From NCBI RefSeq assembly GCF_003626645.1, contig NZ_RBAM01000008.1, forward strand, positions 62,001 to 126,000: a stretch of 64,000 nucleotides of DNA, written 5' to 3'. Source of the DNA: Streptomyces klenkii (GTDB taxonomy: Bacteria > Actinomycetota > Actinomycetes > Streptomycetales > Streptomycetaceae). This document shows positions 31,480-40,444 of this stretch, one piece after another. Numbering within the stretch: position 1 is the stretch's first letter; each line of letters starts with the position of its first letter. The translations under genes and the position numbers were made by a program. The notes beneath the pieces are model-generated. The model was not told the origin of the DNA and did no database searches. It saw only the letters and a program-made list of their open reading frames with translations.

Positions 31480-32463
31480 TCACTGCAACCACTTCTTCCA
31501 CACCTCCGGGTTCTCCTTCACCCACCGCTTCGCCGCTTCGTCCGCGCTCAGCTTGTCCTCGGCGATCATCTGCGCGACGGCGTTCTGGTCCGCCTTCGAC
31601 CAGTGGAAGTTCTTCAGGAACCGGGCCGCCTTGCCGCCCTTCCGCGTGAAGTCCGCGTTGAGGTACTTCTTCAGCGGCGTGGTGGGGTAGGCGCAGTTGA
31701 CCGTCGACGGGTCCTTCGCGCCCTTGTCCGCGCACTCCTGCGTGTACGGGGGCAGCTTCACCTCCACCATCGGCACCTCGTTGAACAGCCACTGCGGCTC
31801 GTACCAGTACGTCAGGAACGGCTTCTTGTCCTTGGCGGACTGCTGGATCTGAGTGATCTGCGCCGCCTCGGAGCCCGCGAAGACGACCTTGTAGTCCAGG
31901 CCGAGGTTCGAGACGAGCGCCTTGTCGTTCGTGACGTACGACGGCGAGCCGTCCAGGAGCTGGCCCTTGCCGCCGCTCTCCGGGCCGCGCAGCTGCGACG
32001 CGTACTTGTTGAGGTTCCGCCAGTCGAGGACGTCGGGGTGGGCGTCCGCGAAGTACTTGGGCACCCACCAGCCGATGTGGCCGGTGACGCCGAGGTCGCC
32101 GCCGGGGGCGATGGTCTTCTTGTCCTCGACGTACCGCTTCTCCTGCTCGGGGTGGCCCCAGTCCTCCATGATCGCGTCGACGCGGCCCTGGCTGAGCGCG
32201 TCCCACGCGGGGACCTCGTCCACCTGCACGGTGTCGACGCGGTAGCCGAGCTCGTGCTCCAGCAAGTACTTGGCGACGGCCGTGTTGGCCCGTGCGCCCA
32301 CCCAGGACTGCACGGACAGCGTGACGGTCTTCGTGCCCGCCGCGGCGGCGTACGGGGAGGCCTGCTTGGTCATGTCGGCCGCGCCGCAGGCGGTGGTCGC
32401 GGCGGCGGCCAGGGTGCAGAGCGCGGCCGCGGCCGCCATGGTCCTCGTCCTACGCGCCATCAC
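31480..32463 (-). CDS. Glycine betaine/choline ABC transporter substrate-binding lipoprotein
   Basis: An OpuAC-type binding protein of about 327 residues. The leader (MARRTRTMAAAAALCTLAAAATTACG) has a lipobox TTAC or ATTAC-G. The ligand domain is rich in tryptophans that could build the quaternary-amine cage (QSWVGA, EDWGHPEQ, GHIGWWVPKYF, YWYEPQW). The start is GTG 32463 or ATG 32460, 6-9 bp after GGGAG; either way it overlaps the permease gene end (32450) by 11-14 bp. It is the last gene of the betaine cluster. Ligand choice between betaine, choline and proline betaine is inferred from the adjacent oxidation genes. Confidence 0.87.
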   Translation of the reverse strand: MMARRTRTMAAAAALCTLAAAATTACGAADMTKQASPYAAAAGTKTVTLSVQSWVGARANTAVAKYLLEHELGYRVDTVQVDEVPAWDALSQGRVDAIMEDWGHPEQEKRYVEDKKTIAPGGDLGVTGHIGWWVPKYFADAHPDVLDWRNLNKYASQLRGPESGGKGQLLDGSPSYVTNDKALVSNLGLDYKVVFAGSEAAQITQIQQSAKDKKPFLTYWYEPQWLFNEVPMVEVKLPPYTQECADKGAKDPSTVNCAYPTTPLKKYLNADFTRKGGKAARFLKNFHWSKADQNAVAQMIAEDKLSADEAAKRWVKENPEVWKKWLQ

Positions 32464-34465
32464 GCGCTCCCTTCGTCGGCTGGGTGACCCGGTCGAGCAT
32501 CAGCCCCAGGCAGGCGATGGCCACGCCCGCGGTGAGACCGGTCGCCAGGTCGCCCTGCGCGAGGCCGAACACGACCTCGTAGCCCAGCGCGCCGCCGCCC
32601 ACGAGGCCGCCGATGATGACGACGGACAGCACCAGCACCACGGCCTGGTTGACCGCGAGCAGCAGCTGCGGGCGGGCCAGCGGGAACTGCACCTGGCGCA
32701 GTTGCTGGCCGCTGGTCGCGCCCAGCGAGCGGGCCGACTCCATCGCGCCCGGGTTCACCCGGCGCAGGCCCTCGCTCGCGATGCGGACGACGGCGGGCAG
32801 CGCGTACACGACGGCGGCCGCGGCGGCCGGGGCCCGGCCGATGCCGAACAGGGCCACGACGGGGATCAGGTACACGAACTGCGGCATGGTCTGGAAGACG
32901 TCCAGGACCGGGCGCAGCAGCCGCTCCACGCGCGGGCTGCGCGCGGCGGGCACGGCGATCGCGAAGCCGAGGGCGAGGGTGACGGCGACGGCGGCGATGA
33001 CCTGCGAGAGCGTGTCCATGGACAGCTCCCAGCGGCCCAGCACGCCGATCGCGGCGAGCGAGAGGACCGCCGTCAGGGCGGTGCGCCACGTGCCGATCAG
33101 CCAGGCGAGGGCGGCCACGATGAGGAGGGCGCCCCACCAGGGGAGGGCCTGGAGGCCGTCGCGGAGGGGGTTCAGGATCCAGGTGGTGTAGTGCGCGGCG
33201 AGGTCGGCGGTGCCGCCTATGCCGGGGAGTCCTGTGTAGAGGTGGTCGACGATCCAGTCCTTGGCGGTGTTCACCGGGCCGGCGATGGCGACGGTCCAGG
33301 TGTCGGGCCAGGACTGGCTGGACAGCCGGGCCAGGCCCAGGACGGCCAGAACGGCCACGGCCCACGTGGCTGCCGTTCGGGTGCGGGCCGTTCCGCCCTG
33401 CGGAACGGTTGCCCACAACTTGCGTGCGGGCCTGGGGGTGGACGAGCCGGCCGTGATCCTGTCGAACACGATCGCGAGCAGGACGATCGGGATGCCCGCT
33501 GCCAGGGCGCTGCCCACGTCCACCGTGGACAGGGCCTGGTAGACGCGGTCTCCCAGGCCGTCCGCGCCGATGACGGAGGCGATGACGGCCATGGAGAGGG
33601 CCATCATGATGGTCTGGTTGACGCCCAGGAGCAGCTCGCGGCGGGCGAGCGGCAGCCGGGCGGTCAGCAGGCGCTGCCGCCCGGTCGCGCCGAGCGAGTC
33701 CACCGCCTCCATGACGCCCTTGTCGGTGGCGCGCAGGCCGAGCGCCGTGAGGCGGGCCATGGGCGGGGCGGCGTAGACGACGGTCGCGAGGACCGCGGGG
33801 GCCACGCCGATGCCGAAGACGAGGACGACGGGCAGCAGGTACGCGAACGCGGGCAGCGCCTGCATGGTGTCCAGTACGGGCCGCAGCGCGCGGAACGTGC
33901 GGTCCGACAGGCCCGCGGCGAGGCCGAGGAGCGCGCCGACGGCGACGGACACCGCCACCGCGACGATCATCAGCGCGAGGGTGCGCATCGTGGGCACCCA
34001 CATGCCGAGCAGGCCGCAGGCGGCGAACGAGGCGAGGGCGGTGACGGCGACCCGTACGCCCGCGACCCGCCAGGCGATCAGCGCCGCCGCTGCCGTCACG
34101 CCGGCCCAGCCGAGGGCCAGGAGGACGGTGTAGACGGCATGCACGGCGCCGATGATCGCGCCGCTGATGTGCCCGAAGAAGTAGAGGAAGGCCCAGTGGC
34201 TGTCGCGGTTGTCGATGATCCAGTCGCTGGCCCCGGTGAGGGGCTTGGTCAGGTCGACGGTGAACGCGGAGGGCCAGGTGCCGCTGCCGTGGGTGGCTGC
34301 CGCCACGGGTCCCAGGACGGCCGCGGCGACGGCGAGGACGAGCAGCTTGCGGGCGGCGGGCCGCGCCCACAGGGTGCGCAGGAGGAGGACCGCGGGGTGC
34401 GGCGCCGAGGCGTCGCGGCCCTGCGGTGCCCTCTTCACCTGCGGCGATGCTGTGTGTACGGTCAT
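32450..34465 (-). CDS. Tandem double permease of a betaine-type ABC importer
   Basis: A 671-residue membrane protein made of two complete ProW-like permease units in tandem. Each half has a leading helix pair, a block (about 200 residues) of binding-protein-dependent transport helices, and the EAA-type loop. Half one has MEAVDSLGATGRQRLLTARLPLARRELLLGVNQTIMMALS; half two has MESARSLGATSGQQLRQVQFPLARPQLLLAVNQAVVLVLS. The halves are clearly homologous. Most relatives encode one unit that dimerises; here the dimer is fused. ATG 34465 overlaps the ATPase stop as ATGA. Start and end overlaps imply tight coupling with both neighbours. Confidence 0.9.
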   Translation of the reverse strand: MTVHTASPQVKRAPQGRDASAPHPAVLLLRTLWARPAARKLLVLAVAAAVLGPVAAATHGSGTWPSAFTVDLTKPLTGASDWIIDNRDSHWAFLYFFGHISGAIIGAVHAVYTVLLALGWAGVTAAAALIAWRVAGVRVAVTALASFAACGLLGMWVPTMRTLALMIVAVAVSVAVGALLGLAAGLSDRTFRALRPVLDTMQALPAFAYLLPVVLVFGIGVAPAVLATVVYAAPPMARLTALGLRATDKGVMEAVDSLGATGRQRLLTARLPLARRELLLGVNQTIMMALSMAVIASVIGADGLGDRVYQALSTVDVGSALAAGIPIVLLAIVFDRITAGSSTPRPARKLWATVPQGGTARTRTAATWAVAVLAVLGLARLSSQSWPDTWTVAIAGPVNTAKDWIVDHLYTGLPGIGGTADLAAHYTTWILNPLRDGLQALPWWGALLIVAALAWLIGTWRTALTAVLSLAAIGVLGRWELSMDTLSQVIAAVAVTLALGFAIAVPAARSPRVERLLRPVLDVFQTMPQFVYLIPVVALFGIGRAPAAAAAVVYALPAVVRIASEGLRRVNPGAMESARSLGATSGQQLRQVQFPLARPQLLLAVNQAVVLVLSVVIIGGLVGGGALGYEVVFGLAQGDLATGLTAGVAIACLGLMLDRVTQPTKGARDGA

Positions 34466-35604
34466 GCCGCCGTCCTCTCGCCGGCGTCCGGTGCCGTGCC
34501 GGCGTCCAGTCCCGCCACCACGTCGAGCAGGCTGCGGTGGTCGACGACGCCGACGCAGCGGCCGCCCTCGACGATTCGGGCCGGGGTGCCCGTACGGGCC
34601 ACGGTTTCGATCGCTTCGGCGACGGTCGTCGTGGGGGCGAGGGTCTCGCCCGTCTCGGACTCGTCCGCGGCGGCGGGGCGCATGGCGCGCCGCACGGTGA
34701 GGACCTGTTCGCGCGGGACGTCGCGGACGAAGTCGCGCACGTAGTCGTCGGCCGGGGAGCCGACGATCTCCTCGGGGGTGCCGCACTGCACGACGCGGCC
34801 GCCGCGCATGAGGGCGATCCGGTCGCCGAGGCGCAGGGCCTCGGACAGGTCGTGGGTGATGAAGACCATGGTGCGGCCCTCGTCGCGGTGCAGGCGGACG
34901 ACCTCTTCCTGCATGTCGCGGCGGATGAGCGGGTCGAGGGCGCTGAACGGCTCGTCGAACAGGAGGACTTCGGGGTCGGCGGCGAGGGCGCGGGCGAGGC
35001 CCACGCGCTGCTGCTGGCCGCCGGAGAGCTGGCCGGGGCGGCGGTCCTCAAGTCCTGCGAGGCCGACCTTCTCCACCATTTCGGCGGCCTTGGCGCGGCG
35101 CTCGGCCTTGCCGACGCCCTGGATCTCCAGGCCGTAGGCGACGTTGTCGAGGACGGAGCGGTGCGGGAGCAGCCCGAAGTGCTGGAAGACCATGGCCGCG
35201 CGGTGGCGGCGCAGGTCGCGCAGGGCGCCCTTGTCCATGCCGCACACGTCCTCGCCGTCGATGGCGATGGTGCCGGAGGTCGGCTCGATGAGCCTGGTCA
35301 GGCAGCGGACGAGCGTGGACTTGCCGGAGCCGGACAGGCCCATGACGACGAAGACCTCGCCCTGGCGGACGTCGAAGGAGACGTCGCGGACGGCGACGGT
35401 GCAGCCGGCCTGCTCGCGCAGCTCCTCGGGGGAGAGCGCGGCGAGTTCGCTGCCGGGGACGCGGTCGGCCTTCGGCCCGAAGACCTTCCACAGGTTGCGG
35501 ACGCTGAAGACGGCGGGTGCGGTAGCTGCGTCCGCCTCGGCCGGCTGCGCCTGCTCGGTCATGGGCTCGGTGGTATCGCCGGTGCCGGCGCTATTGCCGT
35601 TCAT
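34462..35604 (-). CDS. Glycine betaine ABC transporter ATP-binding protein (ProV-like)
   Basis: A 380-residue ABC ATPase of the ProV/OpuAA type. Walker A is GLSGSGKST, Q-loop VFQHFGLLPHRSV, signature LSGGQQQRVGLARALA, Walker B EVLLFDEPFSALDP and H-loop FITHDL. The extra N-terminal segment before Walker A (VFGPKADRV...LREQAGCTVAVRDVS) is typical. A C-terminal CBS-like regulatory part (ATTTVAEAIETVARTGTPARIVEGGRCVGVVDHRSL) suggests osmotic or ionic gating. Its ATG forms an ATGA overlap with the stop of the upstream oxidoreductase, which supports this start over ATG 35562. Confidence 0.92.
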   Translation of the reverse strand: MNGNSAGTGDTTEPMTEQAQPAEADAATAPAVFSVRNLWKVFGPKADRVPGSELAALSPEELREQAGCTVAVRDVSFDVRQGEVFVVMGLSGSGKSTLVRCLTRLIEPTSGTIAIDGEDVCGMDKGALRDLRRHRAAMVFQHFGLLPHRSVLDNVAYGLEIQGVGKAERRAKAAEMVEKVGLAGLEDRRPGQLSGGQQQRVGLARALAADPEVLLFDEPFSALDPLIRRDMQEEVVRLHRDEGRTMVFITHDLSEALRLGDRIALMRGGRVVQCGTPEEIVGSPADDYVRDFVRDVPREQVLTVRRAMRPAAADESETGETLAPTTTVAEAIETVARTGTPARIVEGGRCVGVVDHRSLLDVVAGLDAGTAPDAGERTAA

Positions 35605-37166
35605 CGGGAGTCACCCCCGGTGCCGGGGCCTGCCACAAGCATCTCCGCGCACTTCTCCCCCACCATCAGGACTCCGATCATCGGGTTCACCGCGGGCATC
35701 GTCGGGAAGACGGAAGCGTCCGCGATGCGGATGTTCTCCAGGCCGCGGATGCGCAGCTCGGGGTCGACGACGGCGAGTGCGTCGTCGGCGGCACCCATGC
35801 GGCAGGTGCCCGCGGGGTGGTAGACGGTGTGCGCGGCCTTGCGGACGAGCTCGCTGATCTCGGCGTCCTCGGTGACGTCCGGCCCGGGGAAGACCTCGCG
35901 CTTGAGCCACTTCTTGAACGGCTCCGCCTTCGCGACCTCGCGGGCGAGCTTGATGCCGTCGACGAGGGTGCGGCCGTCGTAGTCGCTCTCGTCCTCGAAG
36001 TAGCGGAAGTCGAGGGCGGGCTTGGCCTCGGGGTCGGCCGAGGTGAGGTAGAGGCGGCCGCGGGCGCGGGACTTGGGGATGTTGGGGGTCATGGACACGC
36101 CGTGCTCGGGGCGCTCGTAGCCCAGCCGCTCGGGGTTGTCCGTGAACGGGATCTGGTAGAAGTGGAACATCAGGTCGGGGCCCTGGTGCTCCGGGTCGCG
36201 CTTGATGAACAGGCCCGCGTCGGAGTCCATCGCGGAGTTGCCCGGGAGGGGTCCGTTCGTCTCCCAGACGATGACCGACTCGGGGTGGTCGATGAGGTTC
36301 TCGCCGACGCCCGGCAGGTCGAGCACGCAGGGTATGCCGAGCGCTTCGAGGTCCTTCTCCGGGCCGATGCCGGAGTGCATCAGCAGCCGGGGCGTGTCGA
36401 CGGCGCCCGCGCACACCAGCACCTCGCGGCCGGCCTCGACGTAGATCTCCTCGCCGTCCTTGGTGCGGACGTGGACGCCCTTGGCGCGGGTGCCCTCCAG
36501 CTCCAGCTTGTGCGCCCAGGTCTCCAGCATGAGGCGGAGGTTGGGGCGGTCGCCGGCCTCCATGTGGGGGTGGAGGTAGGCGACGGAGGCGGAGGAGCGC
36601 TTGTTGTTCTCCGGGTGGTAGGAGAGGTCGAAGAAGCCGACGCCCTCGTCGAAGGGCCGGTCGTTGAAGCCCACGACCTCGGGGACGCCGAGCGCGCTCT
36701 TGACGGCCTCGATCCAGTCGGCGGCGATGGCGTTCTGGTCCTTCTTCGCGACCCGCACGATGTTGTTGCGGAGCTTGCCGAAGTAGGGGTCCATGGCCTT
36801 CGCGCCCCAGCCGGCGGCGCCCGCGGCCTCCCACTCGTCCCAGTCGGAGGGCAGCGGCTTGAAGGAGATCAGGGTGTTGTGGGAGGAGCAGCCGCCCAGC
36901 ACCTTGGCCCGGCTGTGCAGGATGTGCGAGTTGCCGCGGGGCTGCTCGGTGGTCGTGTACTCGTAGTCGAGCTCGCCGCCCAGCAGGCCGAGCCACTTGC
37001 GCAGCGTCAGCACGTCCTCGCGGTCGATGTCGGACGGGCCGCCCTCGATGACGACGACGGAGGTCGCGGGGTCCTCGGCGAGGCGGGAGGCGATGACCGA
37101 GCCGGCGGTGCCGCCGCCGACGACGACGTAGTCAGCGGTGATCTTCTGGGCTTCGACAGGGGGCAT
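35601..37166 (-). CDS. betA: GMC oxidoreductase, choline dehydrogenase-like
   Basis: An FAD-dependent glucose-methanol-choline oxidoreductase of 521 residues. The dinucleotide fold is VVVGGGTAGSVIASRLAED, GMC signature one includes GGCSSHNTLISFKP, signature two GAVDTPRLLMHSGIGP, and the catalytic histidine region YHPAGTCRMGA, with a final SVFPTMPAVNPM. With betaine aldehyde dehydrogenase upstream and a betaine-type importer downstream, choline oxidation to betaine aldehyde is the best reading. It is 72 bp after the dehydrogenase gene and joined to the ATPase gene by ATGA. The symbol is given by context; substrates of GMC enzymes are hard to tell by sequence alone. Confidence 0.82.
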   Translation of the reverse strand: MPPVEAQKITADYVVVGGGTAGSVIASRLAEDPATSVVVIEGGPSDIDREDVLTLRKWLGLLGGELDYEYTTTEQPRGNSHILHSRAKVLGGCSSHNTLISFKPLPSDWDEWEAAGAAGWGAKAMDPYFGKLRNNIVRVAKKDQNAIAADWIEAVKSALGVPEVVGFNDRPFDEGVGFFDLSYHPENNKRSSASVAYLHPHMEAGDRPNLRLMLETWAHKLELEGTRAKGVHVRTKDGEEIYVEAGREVLVCAGAVDTPRLLMHSGIGPEKDLEALGIPCVLDLPGVGENLIDHPESVIVWETNGPLPGNSAMDSDAGLFIKRDPEHQGPDLMFHFYQIPFTDNPERLGYERPEHGVSMTPNIPKSRARGRLYLTSADPEAKPALDFRYFEDESDYDGRTLVDGIKLAREVAKAEPFKKWLKREVFPGPDVTEDAEISELVRKAAHTVYHPAGTCRMGAADDALAVVDPELRIRGLENIRIADASVFPTMPAVNPMIGVLMVGEKCAEMLVAGPGTGGDSR

Positions 37167-37194
37167 GGGGGTGCTCCTCGGGGCAGGAAGGTTC

Positions 37195-37238
37195 TTCGCT
37201 TACGGAATGGGTGCGGTTCGCTTGCGGAAGGGTCCGGC
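37195..37238. repeat. Short tandem duplication between betB and betA
   Basis: Two copies of a 22-bp unit (TTCGCTTACGGAATGGGTGC and TTCGCTTGCGGAAGGGTCC-like) fill most of the 72-bp gap. They could form a regulatory or pausing site in the operon. Confidence 0.55.
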
Positions 37239-38747
37239 TCAGCCGGCGAACCAGCGCACCGGCTCGGGCGCGAGGTTCTGGTAGATGTGCTTCGCCTCGC
37301 GGTATTCGGCCAGGCCGGCGGGGCCGAGCTCGCGGCCGGTGCCGGACTTGCCGAAGCCGCCCCACTCCGCCTGCGGCAGGTAGGGGTGGAAGTCGTTGAT
37401 CCACACCGTGCCGTGGCGCAGCCGGCCGGCGACGCGGCGGGCGCGGCCCGCGTCCTTGGTCCACACGGCGCCGGCGAGGCCGTACTCGGTGTCGTTGGCC
37501 AGGGCGACGGCCTCGTCCTCGGTGCGGAAGGTCTCGACGGTGAGGATCGGCCCGAAGGTCTCCTCGCGGACGACCTTCATGGCACGGTGGCAGCGGTCGA
37601 GGACGGTCGGCGCGTAGAAGTAACCGCCCTCCGGGCGGACCTCGTTCGGCTCGGGCTGGGCGCCGCCGCAGCGCAGCTCCGCGCCCTCGGCGAGGGCGGA
37701 GGCGACGTACGCCTCGGTCTTGTCGAGCTGCTGCGCGGAGACCAGCGGGCCGCACTCGACGCCTTCCTCGGTGCCCCGGCCGAGGCGGATCTTCCCGGCG
37801 CGGCGGGCGAGTTCGGTGACGAAGCGCTCGCGGACGGACTCCTCGATGATGAGGCGGGAGCCGGCCGAGCAGACCTGGCCGCTGTGGATGAACGCGGCGT
37901 TGAGGGCCTGGTCGACGGCGGTGTCGAAGTCCTCGTCGGTCGCGCAGGCGTCGGCGAAGACCACGTTGGGGTTCTTGCCGCCGAGTTCGAGGGCCACCTT
38001 CTTCACGGTGGGTGCGGCGGCCTGGGCCACCTTGACGCCCGAGGTGAGGCCGCCGGTGAAGGAGACCAGGTCGACGTCGGGGTGCTCGGACAGGCGGGCG
38101 CCCACGGGGTCGCCCGCGCCGGTGACGAGGTTGCCCACGCCGTCCGGGAGGCCGGCCTCCGCCAGGAGCTTCATCATCAGCACGGTGGACAGCGGGGTGA
38201 CCTCGCTGGGCTTGATGACGAAGGTGTTGCCCGCGGCCAGCGCGGGGGCGACCTTCCAGCTGGCCTGGAGCAGCGGGTAGTTCCAGGGGGTGATCAGCGC
38301 GCAGACGCCGACCGGCTCGTGGACGACGATGCTGTGCAGGGTGTCCGAGCCCGCGTCGACGACGCGGCCGGCGCCCTCGCCGATGACGAGGTCGGCGAAG
38401 TAGCGGAAGGCGTCGGTGACGCAGTCGACGTCGATGCGGCCCTCTTCGAGGGTCTTGCCGGTGTCCCGGCTCTCGGTCAGCGCGATCTCCTCGCGGTCGC
38501 GCTGGAGGAGGTCCGCGACGCGGCGCAGCAGCGCCGCCCGCTCGGCCACGGGCGTGCGCGGCCAGGCGCCCTGACCGCCGTCGAAGGCGCGGCGGGCCGC
38601 GGCGACGGCGGCGTCCGTGTCGTCGGCGCCGCCCTCGGAGACCACGGCGAGGGTCTTGGCGTCCGCGGGGTCGAGCACCTCCCGCTGGGCGCCGGACGCG
38701 GCGGCACGCCACACCCCGTCGATGTGGATGGTCTCGGCTGACGACAT
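37239..38747 (-). CDS. betB: Betaine aldehyde dehydrogenase
   Basis: An NAD(P)-dependent aldehyde dehydrogenase of 502 residues. Features in order: PWNYPLLQASWKVAPALAAGN, IKPSEVTPLS, SFTGGLTSG, the general base in LELGGKNPNVVF, the nucleophile in FIHSGQVCSAGSRL, EETFGPILTV and the ending GFGKSGTGRELG. It would oxidise betaine aldehyde to the osmoprotectant glycine betaine in the cytoplasm. It is the first gene of a five-gene leftward cluster, and the AT-richer stretch at about 38830-38870 upstream is the likely promoter. ATG 38747 is the only sensible start. Confidence 0.9.
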   Translation of the reverse strand: MSSAETIHIDGVWRAAASGAQREVLDPADAKTLAVVSEGGADDTDAAVAAARRAFDGGQGAWPRTPVAERAALLRRVADLLQRDREEIALTESRDTGKTLEEGRIDVDCVTDAFRYFADLVIGEGAGRVVDAGSDTLHSIVVHEPVGVCALITPWNYPLLQASWKVAPALAAGNTFVIKPSEVTPLSTVLMMKLLAEAGLPDGVGNLVTGAGDPVGARLSEHPDVDLVSFTGGLTSGVKVAQAAAPTVKKVALELGGKNPNVVFADACATDEDFDTAVDQALNAAFIHSGQVCSAGSRLIIEESVRERFVTELARRAGKIRLGRGTEEGVECGPLVSAQQLDKTEAYVASALAEGAELRCGGAQPEPNEVRPEGGYFYAPTVLDRCHRAMKVVREETFGPILTVETFRTEDEAVALANDTEYGLAGAVWTKDAGRARRVAGRLRHGTVWINDFHPYLPQAEWGGFGKSGTGRELGPAGLAEYREAKHIYQNLAPEPVRWFAG

Positions 38748-38863
38748 GTTCTTCTCTGCCTTCCGGTTCCTGGACGGTCCCGCTGCCGCCGGGCAGGGCG
38801 CTCGGGCGGCAACGGGACGCGCCTAACCAAAAGGCGAAAAGCTATGCCTCATTCTTTACAAAG

Positions 38864-38879
38864 AGTGACACGGGTCACT
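38864..38879. promoter_or_regulatory. Inverted repeat upstream of betB
   Basis: AGTGAC-ACGG-GTCACT is a 16-bp inverted repeat about 115 bp before betB. It overlaps the stop codon of the next leftward gene. It is next to an AT-rich tract (TTCTTTACAAAG), so it could be a betB operator or a short terminator. Coordinates may be off by one base. Confidence 0.45.
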
Positions 38880-39831
38880 GAGCGTCGCTGCTCGCGCAGT
38901 AGCCGGAAGGGCAGAACGAGCCCAGCAGCACCCGGAAGATCTCCTGGTGACGCGTCCACTCGTCGTCCGGCCCGGCGACCAGCAGGGCGTACTGCCGGCG
39001 GTCGGGGCCGGTGAACGCACGGTCGACAACGCGCCGCACGCTCCCGTCCGGCCGGACGTAGGTGTACGCCAGCTCGGCGGCACCCGCCGAGGGGGCGTTC
39101 TCCTGCGTCAGCCACAGCTTGCGGTAGCCCTTGTTGCGGGCCACCGCCCGCTCAGTCTCCTCCAGGGACGCGTACGGCGTCGGTTCCGGTCCGGTGAGCG
39201 TGAACACCTGGATCAGGCTGCTGCCGTCCGCCTGCTTGTAGAAGACGCTGGCGCCCTCCTCGCTGCGCTCCCAGCCCGACGGCACGTCGGCGCGGAAGCC
39301 GGCCGCGTCCCGCGTGCGCTCGAAGCCGGCGGGGGCGGACGCTGCGCTGCCCAGGAAGGGGGTGACCGGGGGGCTCGTGCTGTAACCGCCCGGGAAACCA
39401 CCGCTGAAGCCGCCGGTGGTCGTCCCTGTGGAACCCGTAGTGCCCGTGCTGCCCGTGCTGCCCGTGCTGCCCGTCACGCCCGTCGTCGTGCCGGACGTCG
39501 ACGATCCGTCATAGCTGTACGACGGCCCGGGCGTCGGCAGTCCGCTCACGCTCGGCCCCGGTGAAGGGCCCCCGCGCCCGCCCGTGTCCGTACCGTCGTC
39601 CCGCAGCATGGCCCAGGCGCCGACGCCCAGGCCGCCCGCGAGGACCACGCCCGCCAGCGCGCCGGCCAGGATCGCCGCGTGCGACGGCCCTTCGGGCAGG
39701 CCGTCCGGCGGGCCCGGCAGCAGACGGACCTCGGTCTCCTCGCCGTCGTACGGTTCGTCGTCCGCGCGCGGCCCGCGCCCCGGCGGGTCGTCCGCCACCC
39801 ATTGCTGGAGATCCGCGTCCCAGCGGCTCAT
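38875..39831 (-). CDS. Membrane-anchored protein with Ser/Thr/Gly linker, unknown function
   Basis: A 318-residue single-pass protein starting MSRWDADLQQWV. An acidic cytoplasmic part is followed by a membrane helix (AAILAGALAGVVLAGGLGVGAWAML, about 51-75). Then comes an extended Ser/Thr/Gly/Pro linker with GSTGSTGSTGTTGSTGTTTG coded by a 9-bp DNA repeat. The outer domain of about 150 residues (GFRADVPSGWERSEEG, SLIQVFTLTGPE, YRKLWLTQENAP) resembles lipoprotein-type PsbP/Mog1-like folds and ends with two cysteines (FCPSGYC). It starts 14 bp after the stop of the gene with two glycine-rich motifs and shares that operon. A sensor or scaffold role is possible. Confidence 0.75.
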   Translation of the reverse strand: MSRWDADLQQWVADDPPGRGPRADDEPYDGEETEVRLLPGPPDGLPEGPSHAAILAGALAGVVLAGGLGVGAWAMLRDDGTDTGGRGGPSPGPSVSGLPTPGPSYSYDGSSTSGTTTGVTGSTGSTGSTGTTGSTGTTTGGFSGGFPGGYSTSPPVTPFLGSAASAPAGFERTRDAAGFRADVPSGWERSEEGASVFYKQADGSSLIQVFTLTGPEPTPYASLEETERAVARNKGYRKLWLTQENAPSAGAAELAYTYVRPDGSVRRVVDRAFTGPDRRQYALLVAGPDDEWTRHQEIFRVLLGSFCPSGYCASSDAQ

Positions 39832-39844
39832 GCGCCCCGCCCCC

Positions 39845-40444
39845 TCACGCCAGCAGCCGGCCGGCCGCATCGGCGACCGCGGCCGCCGAGGCCAGACCGC
39901 CGACGGCCGTGGCTCCGCTGGTCAGCAGGGCCCGCAGCCGCACCAGGCGGCCGCGCTGCGTACGGCCCGTGCGGCGCGCCTCCGCCTCCAGGCCCGCGAG
40001 CTCGTCGCCGACCGCGTCGACGCCGTCGCCCTCGGACCGTACGAGCAGGGGCAGTTGCGCGCGCAGGGCCGTGACGGCCTCCAGCAGCTCGGGCGGCACG
40101 GCCAGCGCGTCGCGGGAGTCGACGGCCCGCGCCTCCCGGCCCGCGGCGACCGCGCCCCCGGAGAGCTCGCCCACGGCGATGCCGCCGGCGCGGGGCACGT
40201 CCGCGGGCACGCTCACGGGCGCGTTGTCGCTTAAGCGTTCGTTCGCGCTGCCGCTCCCTCCGGCGTCCTGACCAGCGTTCTGGCCGGCGTTCTGGCCGGG
40301 GTTCTGCCGCCCCGTGCCGCGGTGTTCGGCCTGGGCCCGCTCCCCCGCGGCGACGGCGCCGCCGGTCATCCGCCCGATGGCGATGCCGCCGCCGGTGCCG
40401 TTCCCGCCGCCCTTGTGGTCCCCGTGATCCTTGCGATCCGTCAT
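39845..40444 (-). CDS. Small protein with two glycine-rich GGAVAAG motifs
   Basis: A 199-residue soluble protein. Residues 19-34 (GGIAIGRMTGGAVAAG) and 87-102 (GGIAVGELSGGAVAAG) are two copies of a motif that also ends the neighbouring membrane protein. A GQNAGQNAGQDAG repeat (50-62) and a disordered spacer separate them. Residues 110-199 are helical (PPELLEAVTALRAQLPLLV, RGRLVRLRALLTSGATAVGGLASAAAVADAAG), resembling short alpha-helical domains near such motifs in other Streptomyces proteins. The start overlaps the previous stop (ATGA). The motif is discussed as a candidate amyloid-type interaction signal; function unknown. Confidence 0.75.
   Translation of the reverse strand: MTDRKDHGDHKGGGNGTGGGIAIGRMTGGAVAAGERAQAEHRGTGRQNPGQNAGQNAGQDAGGSGSANERLSDNAPVSVPADVPRAGGIAVGELSGGAVAAGREARAVDSRDALAVPPELLEAVTALRAQLPLLVRSEGDGVDAVGDELAGLEAEARRTGRTQRGRLVRLRALLTSGATAVGGLASAAAVADAAGRLLA

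Noticed and set aside
35817..38741. Rightward frame of 974 codons opposite the betaine genes
   Set aside because: Antisense to betA and betB; composition is Val/Gly/Asp/Leu shadow text and no domain is seen.
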